NCBI RefSeq assembly: GCF_001648595.1
Contig: NZ_LBAW01000022.1
Location: 1 to 64,000, forward strand
Reading direction: 5' to 3'
From: Legionella bozemanae
Lineage (GTDB): Bacteria > Pseudomonadota > Gammaproteobacteria > Legionellales > Legionellaceae
DNA length: 64,000 nucleotides
The translations under genes and the position numbers were made by a program. Positions 18,059 through 26,548 of the stretch are shown one piece after another. The stretch's first letter is position 1, and each line of letters opens with the position of its first letter. The notes beneath the pieces were generated by a model. It saw only the letters and a list, made by a program, of their open reading frames with translations. It was not told the DNA's origin and did not search any database.

Positions 18059-19039
18059 TCATTTAGGAGGAGCCATAAATTCAGGACTAACGGGCTCTGC
18101 AACAAATTGCTCAAGAATTGTATCAATTTGCTTCATGGCATCAGCATCAATAGTCCATCCCATTACTTCATTAATATTCGCTAATTGTTCAGGTTTTCTT
18201 GCACCCCAAAGAGCAATCGTATGACCTTTATCCAATACCCAGCGAATTGCGAGGGCCAAGACTTTTTTATGGAAGTTTGCTTGAGCAAATTCATTCAGGG
18301 CTGCAACAGCCTTAAGATACCTTTCGAATTTTGGGCTTTGAAATTTTGGATCATTATTTCTTAAATCATCGCCCGGAAACTGTGTATCTAGAGTCATTTT
18401 CCCACTTAAGAGCCCACGACACAAAGAACCGTAAGCCAAGGTAATAATCCCAGATTTTTCAGCAAAAGGTAGAATCCTCTCTTCAATACCTCGTTCAAAA
18501 AGATTATAAGGCGGTTGCAAGGTATGTATCGGTGCAAACTCAAGAAACTCTTCCATTTGTTTTGTTGAAAAATTACTTACACCTATGGCACGAATTTTTC
18601 CCTCTTTCATTAAGGAAATCAATTCAAGAGCGGTTTCTTCAAATGGCGTTGAGTCATCGGGCCAATGAATTTGATAAATATCAATATAGTCTGTTTGCAA
18701 TCGTTTTAATGAATCATTTATTTCTTGTTGGATACGTTTTCGTGAGGAATTTCTGTTTAATTTTTCATTGTGCCATTCTAGTCCGAATTTAGTAGCAAGG
18801 ATAACGTTTTCGCGATGTCCGTATTCTTTTAATGCCTTGCCTACAATTTTTTCTGAAGTCCCAAAACCATAAACAGGAGCAGTATCAATCATATTGATGC
18901 CCAGTTCGAGTGCTTTGTGAATGGTTTTTAGGGCTTGCTGCTCGTCAGTTCCACCCCACATCCAACCGCCAATAGCCCAAGTTCCCAGACAAATTCGCGA
19001 TGCCTTTTGCTTTAAATTAGAAATGTGAATTTTTTCCAT
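18059..19039 (-). CDS. aldo/keto reductase
   Basis: 326 residues of a TIM-barrel aldo/keto reductase. The catalytic tetrad is visible: Asp52 and Tyr57 in I-D-T-A-P-V-Y, Lys84 in A-T-K-F-G and His125 in I-Y-Q-I-H-W-P. The G-V-S-N-F strand and the R-W-V-L-D NADPH-binding region follow. It reduces aldehydes or ketones with NADPH; the natural substrate is unknown. It is convergent with the WYL regulator and separated from it by a long inverted repeat. No strong ribosome site beyond AAGGA upstream of the ATG. Confidence 0.92.
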   Translation of the reverse strand: MEKIHISNLKQKASRICLGTWAIGGWMWGGTDEQQALKTIHKALELGINMIDTAPVYGFGTSEKIVGKALKEYGHRENVILATKFGLEWHNEKLNRNSSRKRIQQEINDSLKRLQTDYIDIYQIHWPDDSTPFEETALELISLMKEGKIRAIGVSNFSTKQMEEFLEFAPIHTLQPPYNLFERGIEERILPFAEKSGIITLAYGSLCRGLLSGKMTLDTQFPGDDLRNNDPKFQSPKFERYLKAVAALNEFAQANFHKKVLALAIRWVLDKGHTIALWGARKPEQLANINEVMGWTIDADAMKQIDTILEQFVAEPVSPEFMAPPK

Positions 19040-19117
19040 AAAATATCCTTGTTATTTCCCTATCATGCAAGTATATATCATAAAAATTTATTTATTCTTT
19101 TGATTTTAAAAAGAGAA

Positions 19118-19146
19118 AACCCAGCGCTCTGAGTCTGGGTTTTTTA
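19118..19146 (-). terminator. intrinsic terminator of the HIBADH-like gene
   Basis: AACCCAG / CTGGGTT stem with a 10-base loop, flanked by A/T tracts on both sides. On the minus strand a T-rich tract follows, fitting termination of the dehydrogenase gene whose stop is 11 bases away. Confidence 0.7.
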
Positions 19147-19156
19147 AAAGGCTGGC

Positions 19157-20026
19157 TTATTCAATATTCGATTGTAAACGCGTTATTTCCGTGATCCCGC
19201 TCCAATCCTTGCTATCCATATGATGAGCTAAGGCGATAATAAATTTATCCTTGATAATATTGGCTATATCAGGAACAACTCCTACCTGCGCAAAAGCTTG
19301 TTGAAATAAGTTTAAGTCTTTTAACCCTCCTTTCATATCAAAATTTACATCATCAAAGTCACGTTCTTTGATTTTATCGACATACAGTTGAAATGCGGGA
19401 TGAGCAAATACAGAATGAAACAATGTATTAAGAATAGAGGTATCAACTTCGCTTTTTTCAGCAAATGCATAGAGCTCTCCCATAGCCTCTATTGCTGTAA
19501 CAAGGAAATAATTCATGCATATTTTAATGACATTTGCTTGAAAAGGCTGCGATCCTACCGAAATAACTTTGATGGAGTATGCAGCAAATATTGGTTTACA
19601 TTGTTCAATTATTTCTTTCTGACCAGCAACAAGCGTAGTAAGCTCACCTCGTGCTGCGACTTTAGGAACACCTAAAACGTTTGCTGCAAGATAGGTACTA
19701 CCCTGTTTTTCATGCAATGCACTTAATTTTTTTGATGTTTCGGGCAATATAGTTGATGCGCCTATATGAATAGCCTGAGGGGATAACATCGGAACAAAGC
19801 TTTTGACTGTTTCTAAAACTGCATTATCATCAAGAAGGCAAGTAATAATAATTTTTGCATCTTTTACAGCCTCTTCAATAGTATCTGCTCCTTTGGCGCC
19901 TGCTTTAACTAACGGTATCATTTTTTCGGCTGTCCGATTAAATACGGTTAAATTAAAATCGGCTGCCAATAGTCGCTGAGCTAAAACAGAACCCATTTTG
20001 CCTAGACCAATCAACGTAATATTCAT
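19157..20026 (-). CDS. NAD(P)-dependent beta-hydroxyacid dehydrogenase (HIBADH/6PGDH-like)
   Basis: 289 residues, the normal length of the 3-hydroxyisobutyrate dehydrogenase family. The nucleotide site G-L-G-K-M-G (7-12) is at the very N-terminus. The catalytic Lys168 lies in N-V-I-K-I-C-M-N, and the G-G-L-K-D-L segment near 245 matches the C-terminal helical domain. The usual substrate-binding D-A-P-V-S-G loop reads A-N-V-L-G-V-P, as in GLYR1/glyoxylate-reductase-like members, so the substrate may be a small aldehyde or semialdehyde. It is divergent from an aldo/keto reductase. Confidence 0.85.
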   Translation of the reverse strand: MNITLIGLGKMGSVLAQRLLAADFNLTVFNRTAEKMIPLVKAGAKGADTIEEAVKDAKIIITCLLDDNAVLETVKSFVPMLSPQAIHIGASTILPETSKKLSALHEKQGSTYLAANVLGVPKVAARGELTTLVAGQKEIIEQCKPIFAAYSIKVISVGSQPFQANVIKICMNYFLVTAIEAMGELYAFAEKSEVDTSILNTLFHSVFAHPAFQLYVDKIKERDFDDVNFDMKGGLKDLNLFQQAFAQVGVVPDIANIIKDKFIIALAHHMDSKDWSGITEITRLQSNIE

Positions 20027-20132
20027 AACTACCCCTTGTTTATTAGACCCTGGAAGGTGAGTACTAATTGATTTATTTCTTAAAGAATACTATAAAACTA
20101 TTCTTATAATCATACATTTAGTGACAAATATC

Positions 20133-20987
20133 ATGCTTGAAGCATTTAAACATAACCTGAATCATGTTAGCGTGCCATCTTTTATATATGGTACCGCCTG
20201 GAAAAAAGAGAAAACCCAAATGCTAACTTTTCAGGCATTGGAAAATGGATTTCTTGGAATTGATACCGCAAATCAACGGAAACATTATTTTGAAGAAGGG
20301 GCTGGGCAGGGGATCCAGCAATTCTTAAAAAATACAGGAAAAAGTCGTGGTGATTTATTTTTACAAACAAAATTTACTCCAGCCTCCAGTCAAGATCACA
20401 ACAAACCTTATGATGAAACTGATTCTTATAAAAATCAGGTCAGACAATCGTTTTTAAGTTCCTTAGAGCACCTACAAACTGATTATATTGATTCTTATAT
20501 TCTTCATGGACCCACTTATTATTCTGGAGTGGTACAAGATGATTTAGATATTTGGAAGGCTATGGAAGATTTGTATTATGAAGGGAAAATCAGGTTGCTT
20601 GGTGTTTCCAATGTGGATCTGGAGCAACTGGAAACTCTTTATAATGCAGCTGTTATCAAGCCTTCAATGGTGCAAAATCGATGTTTTGCAAGCAGTTACT
20701 GGGATGCCTCAATCAGAGTATTTTGTAAAAAGCACGACATGCTTTATCAGGGGTTTTCTTTATTGACAGCAAATCAATCTTATTTACTCACTAATAAAAT
20801 ACATGAACTTGCTAAACAATATAAGAAATCAATACCACAAATTATTTTTCGATTTGCCTTGCAAATTGGGATAGTGCCCTTGACGGGTACAAGTAATCAG
20901 CAGCATATGAAAGAAGATTTAGATTTGGATTCATTTGAACTTTCATCAGATACAGTAAAACTCATTGAAGAAATTAGCAAGAGTTGA
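20133..20987 (+). CDS. aldo/keto reductase
   Basis: 284 residues from the ATG at 20133 (an in-frame GTG at 20121 is possible; neither has a good ribosome site, and a TATAAT lies at 20105-20110). The active site is D-T-A-N (Asp44), Tyr52, Lys80 in Q-T-K-F and His125 in I-L-H-G-P. The shorter length and the R-F-A-L-Q-I-G-I-V-P-L-T-G-T-S motif fit the 2,5-diketogluconate-reductase-like or plant-type branch. NADPH-dependent carbonyl reduction is expected; the substrate is unknown. It is paralogous to, but distant from, the reductase at 18059-19039. Confidence 0.88.
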   Translation: MLEAFKHNLNHVSVPSFIYGTAWKKEKTQMLTFQALENGFLGIDTANQRKHYFEEGAGQGIQQFLKNTGKSRGDLFLQTKFTPASSQDHNKPYDETDSYKNQVRQSFLSSLEHLQTDYIDSYILHGPTYYSGVVQDDLDIWKAMEDLYYEGKIRLLGVSNVDLEQLETLYNAAVIKPSMVQNRCFASSYWDASIRVFCKKHDMLYQGFSLLTANQSYLLTNKIHELAKQYKKSIPQIIFRFALQIGIVPLTGTSNQQHMKEDLDLDSFELSSDTVKLIEEISKS

Positions 20988-21152
20988 TTTCTTCTACTGA
21001 CAAAAACTGTCACTAAATTGGATTAGACTGTAACACCTCTAATGCAATTGACAAGATATTATGAATAAAAATTGGGGTTATCAATTGCGGTATGGGTTAA
21101 TCCCAATGAGCGAAAACGATAAATCAATTATAGCTACTGCTATGCAGGCTCA

Positions 21153-21650
21153 ATGGTTATAACAATGAAAAGCGAGGACATTGTGAGAAAAATTACACCA
21201 GAACTTATTAAAGTAGAAGCATTTAGCGTAGTGGGACTAAGGGAGAGAACCAAAAATATCGATGAATTTAATCCTCAAACAGCAAGATTACCTGCGCTTT
21301 GGGAGAGATTTCATACGTCACAAATAGCGACGCAAAAGCCTAATTCACTGATTTATGGAGTTTATTCTGATTATGAATCAGATGATAAGGGCTTTTATAC
21401 TGTGACTTCCGGGATAGAGGTTAATGATTCGAAAACAATAAGTTATGGTGATAGCGTCAATATAAAAAAAGGGAATTATCTTATTTTTAAAAATACAGGT
21501 CCAATGCCCAAAACAATCATCGAAACCTGGCAAGCAATTTGGCATTTTTTTGATACGCAAACCAATATCTCCAGAGCATATGAGACAGATTTTGAAGTGT
21601 ATATGGGGCAAGAACAGTGTGCTATTTATATCGGTGTCAATATGTCTTAA
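21153..21650 (+). CDS. GyrI-like / effector-binding domain protein
   Basis: About 155-165 residues matching the stand-alone bacterial effector-binding (GyrI-like) domain: it opens with P-E-L-I-K-V-E-A-F-S-V-V-G-L and closes with a beta strand and Y-I-G-V. Such proteins bind small hydrophobic ligands or inhibit gyrase. No DNA-binding domain is present. The ATG at 21153 lacks a ribosome site; a GTG at 21183 has GAGG 5-6 bases upstream and would start right before the conserved domain, so the true start may be there. It lies beside decayed DNA. Confidence 0.72.
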   Translation: MVITMKSEDIVRKITPELIKVEAFSVVGLRERTKNIDEFNPQTARLPALWERFHTSQIATQKPNSLIYGVYSDYESDDKGFYTVTSGIEVNDSKTISYGDSVNIKKGNYLIFKNTGPMPKTIIETWQAIWHFFDTQTNISRAYETDFEVYMGQEQCAIYIGVNMS

Positions 21651-21681
21651 CAGTAAAGTTTATTGTGTTCATTTTTCAATT

Positions 21682-22357
21682 GCGATAAATCATTTTGTCT
21701 TAAAAATTGGCGGAGTAATTATAATTGTTGCAGTATTTTCTTTAGGGCAAATTATTTCTTCAAAGCTGGATGTATTAAAAGTCAGGGTTTCAAGATTGGT
21801 TTAAAACACAGAAAAAGAAGACCTTTCAGGCGAGATTATTTGGAAATGGATGGCTGACAATTTGGGCGCCTTTAAGAGTAGGAGAAATAACACTCAAGCA
21901 ATTTTGTGATAAGTTCAATGAACATTTTCATGTGAATATGACATTTAGTGAATTTAGTAAAATTTTTAATTCTATGTGTACTTTGGATAAAGCATCGCTT
22001 AGAGCGAGTAGCCAAGTTTAAAGGATTATTAGATGAGCAGGAAGAGGATATAAAATTTGTGCTGGTGGCTGGTGTCGCACACAAATTATGCTCACTTATA
22101 TTCTTCAAAAGTTAATTCCGGAAACTGCGGTTATTAGTGATGATAAGTGGTCTGAGAGTGAAAAAATTTTATTTGCTCCCTCAATGTCTTCAAAATGTAC
22201 AGAACATCTTGATACATTTAAGTATGCATTGAAAAAACTTAAAATAGGTGAAGAGGATCATGTTATTTCCTTCTTAAATACCATCAAGGTATATGACCAT
22301 CCTCATTTCCTCTATATTGATCCGGGTAAAGACTGGAAAAAGTTGCTGAAGCTTTAA
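21682..22357 (+). pseudogene. decayed HAD-superfamily hydrolase gene
   Basis: Pieces of one HAD-type protein occur in order but in shifting frames: an N-terminal H-F-V-L-K-I-G-G-V-I strand, then D-W-F-K-T-Q-K-K-K-T-F-Q-A, W-A-P-L-R-V-G-E-I-T-L-K-Q-F-C, then R-L-E-R-V-A-K-F-K-G-L-L, F-V-L-V-A-G-V-A-H, and a last piece from about 22138 ending in K-V-Y-D-H-P-H-F-L-Y-I-D-P. The R-x-G-E-I-x-x-x-x-F cap motif is typical of YihX-like HAD phosphatases. The nucleophile Asp is lost. At least three frameshifts mean it cannot make an intact protein. It fills the stretch between the GyrI-like gene and the RlmM-like gene. Confidence 0.65.
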
Positions 22358-22449
22358 AAAATCAAGAATCAAAAAAACTGTTGTTTATGAGGTATAAATA
22401 ACTCATTATTAAAACAAAATCAGTTAAAAAAAGGATCTCTGCTCCAGCT

Positions 22450-23364
22450 TTAGTTCACGAAAGGATAAAAAAATGTTGCTTCATGTTTGTTATAAAACAT
22501 GTTGGTAAGAAAAGAATTAGATATTTTTTGAAATTGCTTTAATGTAGTCAACTCAATTTTACCTTGTAATTTTATAGTAAAAATCATTTGTTTTGCCTTC
22601 TCAGACTCTATCCATTTCATAATAAGTGCATAAGCACGATCAGGATAGCATGCTACATCAGATAAAACCCAATCATAGCTTTGTTCCAATTGAACCGGAT
22701 CTAGAGCAAAAGCACTTTGTTGCAAGGAAGTAACACGCGGTAATTGCTCAATTTTAGGATCTAATAACGCTTTATCCACAGCAGTTACTGATGCGCCTAA
22801 TGAGTGCATGACATAAGTCCATCCTCCTGGCGAAGCACCTAAATCTAGAGCCTTATCACCTGGTTTGGGATATTTCCCCAAAAGAGTGAGTGCTTCCCAA
22901 AGTTTTAAGTAGGCTCTGTTGGGGGGATTTATTTTATCTTCAATAAAATAGCATATTCCTTGAGGCCATTTTTTATGGCGTTTCGCGCTATAAATCAACG
23001 TAGTATTATCTAACAGGCTAAAAGCACCTATTGATGGAATTTCAGACTCAAGGGGAAAATGACGTAGGAGCGGAGGAAGCTTTCGCAATTGCTCTTCGAT
23101 TAATCGTGAACGTCTTATATGAGAAATAGGATGTAAGTACCAGAATTTCCCTGCTTGGCGCAAAATTCTTACTGCTTCCGAAATGGATTGAAATGTTACT
23201 ATTTGCGGTTCCAACCAAATATCCTGGGCAAAACATACATCCAGTTTTTTATGAGAGGAAAAAACCAAATCATCTGCAACGCATGAAACTTCACCTAACT
23301 CTTCAGACAGAACAGAAAGAAACTCGGGTTTAGCGACATAAACAGCAGCAATTTTTTTTTCCAT
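22450..23364 (-). CDS. RlmM-like FtsJ-family RNA 2'-O-methyltransferase
   Basis: 304 residues from the ATG at 23364; 16 more codons upstream are open but lack a ribosome site. The C-terminal half is an FtsJ/RrmJ methyltransferase: SAM motif L-D-L-G-A-S-P-G-G-W (173-182), Asp236 in L-S-D-V-A and Lys265 in I-K-L-Q-G-K; with Lys154 these form the K-D-K catalytic set. The N-terminal ~130 residues correspond to the THUMP-like part of RlmM (YgdE), which methylates C2498 of 23S rRNA in E. coli. It is shorter than E. coli RlmM (366 aa). Specificity is by analogy. Confidence 0.8.
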   Translation of the reverse strand: MEKKIAAVYVAKPEFLSVLSEELGEVSCVADDLVFSSHKKLDVCFAQDIWLEPQIVTFQSISEAVRILRQAGKFWYLHPISHIRRSRLIEEQLRKLPPLLRHFPLESEIPSIGAFSLLDNTTLIYSAKRHKKWPQGICYFIEDKINPPNRAYLKLWEALTLLGKYPKPGDKALDLGASPGGWTYVMHSLGASVTAVDKALLDPKIEQLPRVTSLQQSAFALDPVQLEQSYDWVLSDVACYPDRAYALIMKWIESEKAKQMIFTIKLQGKIELTTLKQFQKISNSFLTNMFYNKHEATFFYPFVN

Positions 23365-23555
23365 AAGTCGAATGCCTAAAATTTGGTTAAAAAAATGCGA
23401 TCTTACCACCATGAACTTATAGGAACGAGTCCTATGCAGTTAAAAATACCTAACAAATGGAAAAATATTTAGAATACAATAATATGCTGGTAAAGGATAT
23501 TTAAGGTTTATTTGTACTATACTGAACTTCGATGCCTAATTTAAGGGAATTAAAA

Positions 23556-24299
23556 ATGGAAAAGAAAACTGTTCTTATTACTGGGGCTCTAGCTGGAATT
23601 GGCAAAGCAACGGCTTTTGCTTTTGCTCATGAAGGTGCAAATATTGTAATTTCTGGACGTAAGCAAGAAGTAGGAGAGTCTTTAGCAAAAGACCTTCGAG
23701 CCTTTGGGGTAGATGTATTATTCATTCGAGCTGATGTACGTTATGATGATGAAGTAAAGGCGCTTATAGACAGTGCTGTGAAACGTTTTGGCCATTTGGA
23801 TGTGGCAGTCAATAATGCAGGAACAGAAGGAGTGGCAGCGCCATTTATAGAGCAAACCGTAGAGAGTTATCATTCCACTTTTGAAACGAATGTGCTTGGT
23901 GTCTTTCTATGCATTAAGCACGAACTCAAAATCATGATCGAGCAAGAATCTGGATGTATTATTAATCTTTCCTCAATTGCTGGTCAAAGAGGAGTGCCGG
24001 GGGCATCAATTTATTGTGCATCAAAACACGCGGTTGAAGGATTTACAAAGGTTGCTGCACTTGAAGCCGCTGCTGCCAATGTTCGTGTCAACGCAGTTGC
24101 CCCTGGTCCGATTAGTACGGATATGTTCGAGCGTTTTACTGGCACTGAAGAGAATAAAGCAGCTTTTCTCGAAATGGTGCCTTTAAAACGTGTGGGGCTT
24201 CCTGAGGAGGTGGCCCAAACCATTGTTTTTTTGGCTTCAGATAAGGCGTCTTATATTACAGGAAAAGTGGTAGGAGTAGATGGTGGTATGCTTTGTTAA
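23556..24299 (+). CDS. SDR family NAD(P)-dependent oxidoreductase
   Basis: 247 residues. It is a classical short-chain dehydrogenase with T-G-A-L-A-G-I-G (9-16), N-N-A-G (86-89), Ser140, Tyr153 and Lys157. The C-terminal G-x-x-x-x-V-D-G-G motif is typical of glucose-1-dehydrogenase/FabG-like members. ATG 23556 has AAGGGA upstream; the frame is open eight codons further but that would include the ribosome site. Its stop overlaps the end of a relic arginase-family gene on the other strand, evidence that flanking DNA was deleted. Confidence 0.9.
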   Translation: MEKKTVLITGALAGIGKATAFAFAHEGANIVISGRKQEVGESLAKDLRAFGVDVLFIRADVRYDDEVKALIDSAVKRFGHLDVAVNNAGTEGVAAPFIEQTVESYHSTFETNVLGVFLCIKHELKIMIEQESGCIINLSSIAGQRGVPGASIYCASKHAVEGFTKVAALEAAAANVRVNAVAPGPISTDMFERFTGTEENKAAFLEMVPLKRVGLPEEVAQTIVFLASDKASYITGKVVGVDGGMLC

Positions 24300-24490
24300 G
24301 CAACACTATAAAACTCCTTTAGGATACGTGCTGCAGATAATGCAGTAATGTGTGTATTATCCAGCGTTGGAATCATTTCACTTATATCCATTCCAATAAA
24401 AGTGAAATGATGATGCAGTATATGCAGTAAGCAAATGATTTGAGGGCCTCCTGGGTAAGGACTTTCTACTGCTGGTGCACATGTAGGGTT
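24296..24490 (-). pseudogene. 3' fragment of an arginase/agmatinase-family gene
   Basis: The minus strand reads the end of an ureohydrolase in one open frame: C-A-P-A-V-E-S-P-Y-P-G-G, then F-I-G-M-D-I-S-E-M-I-P-T-L-D and a final A-L-S-A-A-R-I-L-K-E-F helix. P-A-V-x-x-P-x-P-G-G and the later G-M-D-I-x-E are the C-terminal family signatures. The front of the gene, including its metal-binding motifs, is gone. It ends abruptly against a LysR fragment pointing the other way. Confidence 0.75.
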
Positions 24491-24495
24491 TAATC

Positions 24496-24708
24496 CATGT
24501 CAATAATACAGAAAGTATTGCGCAATTATTTATTAATGAATTTGGTTATGGTGTCCTATCCAAGGAGTTTGCTGCTCCTTATATTGAGTCAGGAGAACTA
24601 TCCGTTTTTAATGAGAATAAATCGTATCTTAACCCCATCTTGTTAGTATGTCGTCAAATATTTATATGGACAGATTATTTTTCTACCATAGTGCATGCAA
24701 TAAATTAA
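24496..24708 (+). pseudogene. 3' fragment of a LysR-type regulator gene
   Basis: The plus strand reads the end of a LysR substrate-binding domain: a T-E-S-I-A-Q-L-F segment, then G-Y-G-V-L-S-K-E-F-A-A-P-Y-I-E-S-G-E-L. G-Y-G-x-x-P-x-x-x-x-x-x-Y-x-x-x-G-E-L is characteristic of ArgP/LysR proteins. The DNA-binding half is absent. It abuts the arginase relic, so a former divergent enzyme-regulator pair has lost its middle. Confidence 0.65.
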
Positions 24709-24729
24709 CTAATTCTCTGTTCATTTTAA

Positions 24730-25143
24730 TTATTTATTATCAACATCCTCTATATAATGGGGCATAGCCTTAAGACCTAAAGCCGCACCAAGTTTCTGTG
24801 CAGCAGAAATGAAACTGCGAAAAGCGATTAATTCTGCAATTTCTGCTTCAGAAAAAAAATTTTTTAATCGTGTTATCTCGTTTTTATCGGCCGACTCATG
24901 CGTTATTGAAAATAGATTAGCAAATCTTAATGCTTCAATGAGACGTTCATCTTGCGGATCTTGCTCAGGTGGCCCCGCCTTTGGCATACAATAATGACAT
25001 TGATTATTAAAAGCTAAAGCACGTCTTACTTGCTCTAAAAAATCAGCCTCCAATTTCCCCCATTGATTGAGTATTTCAGGAGTGTGTCCCAAAAGACGCT
25101 CAAAAGGAGTTGTCCCATGGCTTGATAATTGGATGAATGACAT
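24730..25143 (-). CDS. carboxymuconolactone decarboxylase/AhpD-like protein
   Basis: 137 residues, all-helical. The C-H-Y-C redox motif at about residues 49-52 is followed by an acidic/proline turn and a helix L-I-E-A-L-R-F-A-N, as in CMD/AhpD alkylhydroperoxidase-like proteins. It may reduce peroxides or act as a thiol-dependent partner; the enzyme activity is not shown. No signal peptide. It is transcribed alone on the minus strand. Confidence 0.7.
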   Translation of the reverse strand: MSFIQLSSHGTTPFERLLGHTPEILNQWGKLEADFLEQVRRALAFNNQCHYCMPKAGPPEQDPQDERLIEALRFANLFSITHESADKNEITRLKNFFSEAEIAELIAFRSFISAAQKLGAALGLKAMPHYIEDVDNK

Positions 25144-25264
25144 ATTAATTTTACCTTATTAGTTATCTGATATGAAAAGTATATCGATACAGGTAGGACT
25201 TTAAAATTCAAATATTATTTAAAATTTAGATAGGATGAACTAAAGCTCTATAAGATATGATGCT

Positions 25265-25293
25265 GATGAAAAAGACAATGAGTCTTTTTCATC
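25265..25293 (-). terminator. hairpin after the HPF-type gene
   Basis: A perfect 12-bp stem GATGAAAAAGAC / GTCTTTTTCATC with a 5-base loop lies 10 bases beyond the stop codon of the ribosome-factor gene. Confidence 0.55.
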
Positions 25294-25302
25294 AAACGTT
25301 AT

Positions 25303-25857
25303 TTATTCTACATATACAGTACTGGCGGCTGGGCCATCATTACTTTTTGCTTCAACAAAAGAAACCCTTTTTCCAACCTCTAATTTATTAAAATCATAGT
25401 CGATGACACTTTTACTGGTAAAACGAAGTCTTCTACCATCAATTGTTTCAATAAAACCATAGTCAGCAATAGGAGCGATTTCGCGAATAAATCCCTCGGG
25501 AGGTTGTTCGTGATGTTTTACTTCTCCCCGTTGTTTATGAACGTACTTTTTAAGTTTTCGAGTCATAGCAAGAAATTTATCTCTTATTGCAACATAAACG
25601 TCTTCATGAGCATGATTTTCAGCAAGATCTCGATTGACTACCAACTCTGCATTGGGAACCATAAGATCAATACGTACATGAAAAATTTTCCCTTTATTAT
25701 GATGCCGATGGGTTTCAATGCTTACATTACAATTTATAATTCCATCAAAATACTTCGCTAATTTTTCAGCATGTTTGCGTGCATTATCCTCAATAGCTTG
25801 AGAGTGTCTTAGATTATTAAATACTATTTGTATAGGAAAATGTACTGAATTCTTCAT
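25303..25857 (-). CDS. HPF/RaiA-type ribosome factor with cold-shock-like C-terminus
   Basis: 184 residues. The first ~105 match the HPF/RaiA S30AE fold (an N-terminal F-x-I-Q-I-V-F strand, a basic central helix with K-x-x-x-Y-V-H-K), which binds idle 30S subunits and inactivates ribosomes. Residues ~120-184 read like a cold-shock/S1 domain, with Y-G-F-I-E-T-I-D-G-R-R and a final G-P-A-A-S-T-V. AAGGAG is ideally spaced before the ATG. A CBS protein lies just upstream on the same strand. Likely a stationary-phase ribosome protection factor. Confidence 0.85.
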   Translation of the reverse strand: MKNSVHFPIQIVFNNLRHSQAIEDNARKHAEKLAKYFDGIINCNVSIETHRHHNKGKIFHVRIDLMVPNAELVVNRDLAENHAHEDVYVAIRDKFLAMTRKLKKYVHKQRGEVKHHEQPPEGFIREIAPIADYGFIETIDGRRLRFTSKSVIDYDFNKLEVGKRVSFVEAKSNDGPAASTVYVE

Positions 25858-25899
25858 TGTTTGCTCCTTATATCATATACATCAATATCATTTTTAAAG

Positions 25900-26349
25900 C
25901 TATGTTCTTTGTCTTGCTTCTTTTTTTTGTTGAAGCTTAACTACATCAACTACATTGACCATTGTTTCAGCCAGAATTTCAATAAAATCATCTAGAGTAA
26001 TTATGCCTATAAGAGCATTCTCATTATTAACAACTGGCAAACGACGGATTTTTTTTGAATGCATCATTTCAAGCGCGTCAAAAAGGCTGTCATTTTCAAA
26101 AATACAGGTAAATGGTTCTGTGAGAATATCTTTGACTAACAACGAGTCAGGCTTAATTCCTGCTGCCATGACTTCAATAACCAAATCACGATCGGTGACT
26201 ATGCCTATAGGCACCTTTTTATTCTGTTGTTCCTCAAGTAAAATCAAGTCACCAACATGATAGGAGCGCATGAGTTCTGCAGCATTTTTTACTGATTCAT
26301 TGCCGTTAATTACAACTACATTCCGGTTACAGTATTCGCCAACTCTCAT
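25900..26349 (-). CDS. CBS-domain protein
   Basis: 149 residues from ATG 26349, with GGGAG 7 bases upstream; a longer frame to 26421 lacks a ribosome site. Two CBS motifs are present: about 10-60, with V-G-D-L-I-L-L and P-I-G-I-V-T-D-R-D-L-V, and about 75-130, with I-R-R-L-P-V-V and L-I-G-I-I-T-L-D-D. Paired CBS domains bind adenosine nucleotides. Genes of this type often accompany HPF-type factors, here 42 bases away. The partner protein is unknown. Confidence 0.88.
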   Translation of the reverse strand: MRVGEYCNRNVVVINGNESVKNAAELMRSYHVGDLILLEEQQNKKVPIGIVTDRDLVIEVMAAGIKPDSLLVKDILTEPFTCIFENDSLFDALEMMHSKKIRRLPVVNNENALIGIITLDDFIEILAETMVNVVDVVKLQQKKEARQRT

Positions 26350-26548
26350 AAAGGTCTCCCAAAATAATAGTTGTATTAGTTTTGCTTCGTAAACAAAGTA
26401 CTTTACTAAACAGAAAAGCACTTCACATTCACTACGTCGAACTACGAATTGACCGCAGGGAAAACGAAAAATTAAATAATTTATTATCTGTTTTTAGTAT
26501 AGTATATAAAACCCGAACCCGGGTTGATTCAATTGAATTAGTCTTTGT

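Noticed and set aside
21061..21162. 33-codon frame before the GyrI-like gene
   Set aside because: No ribosome site, no similarity and overlaps the candidate start region.
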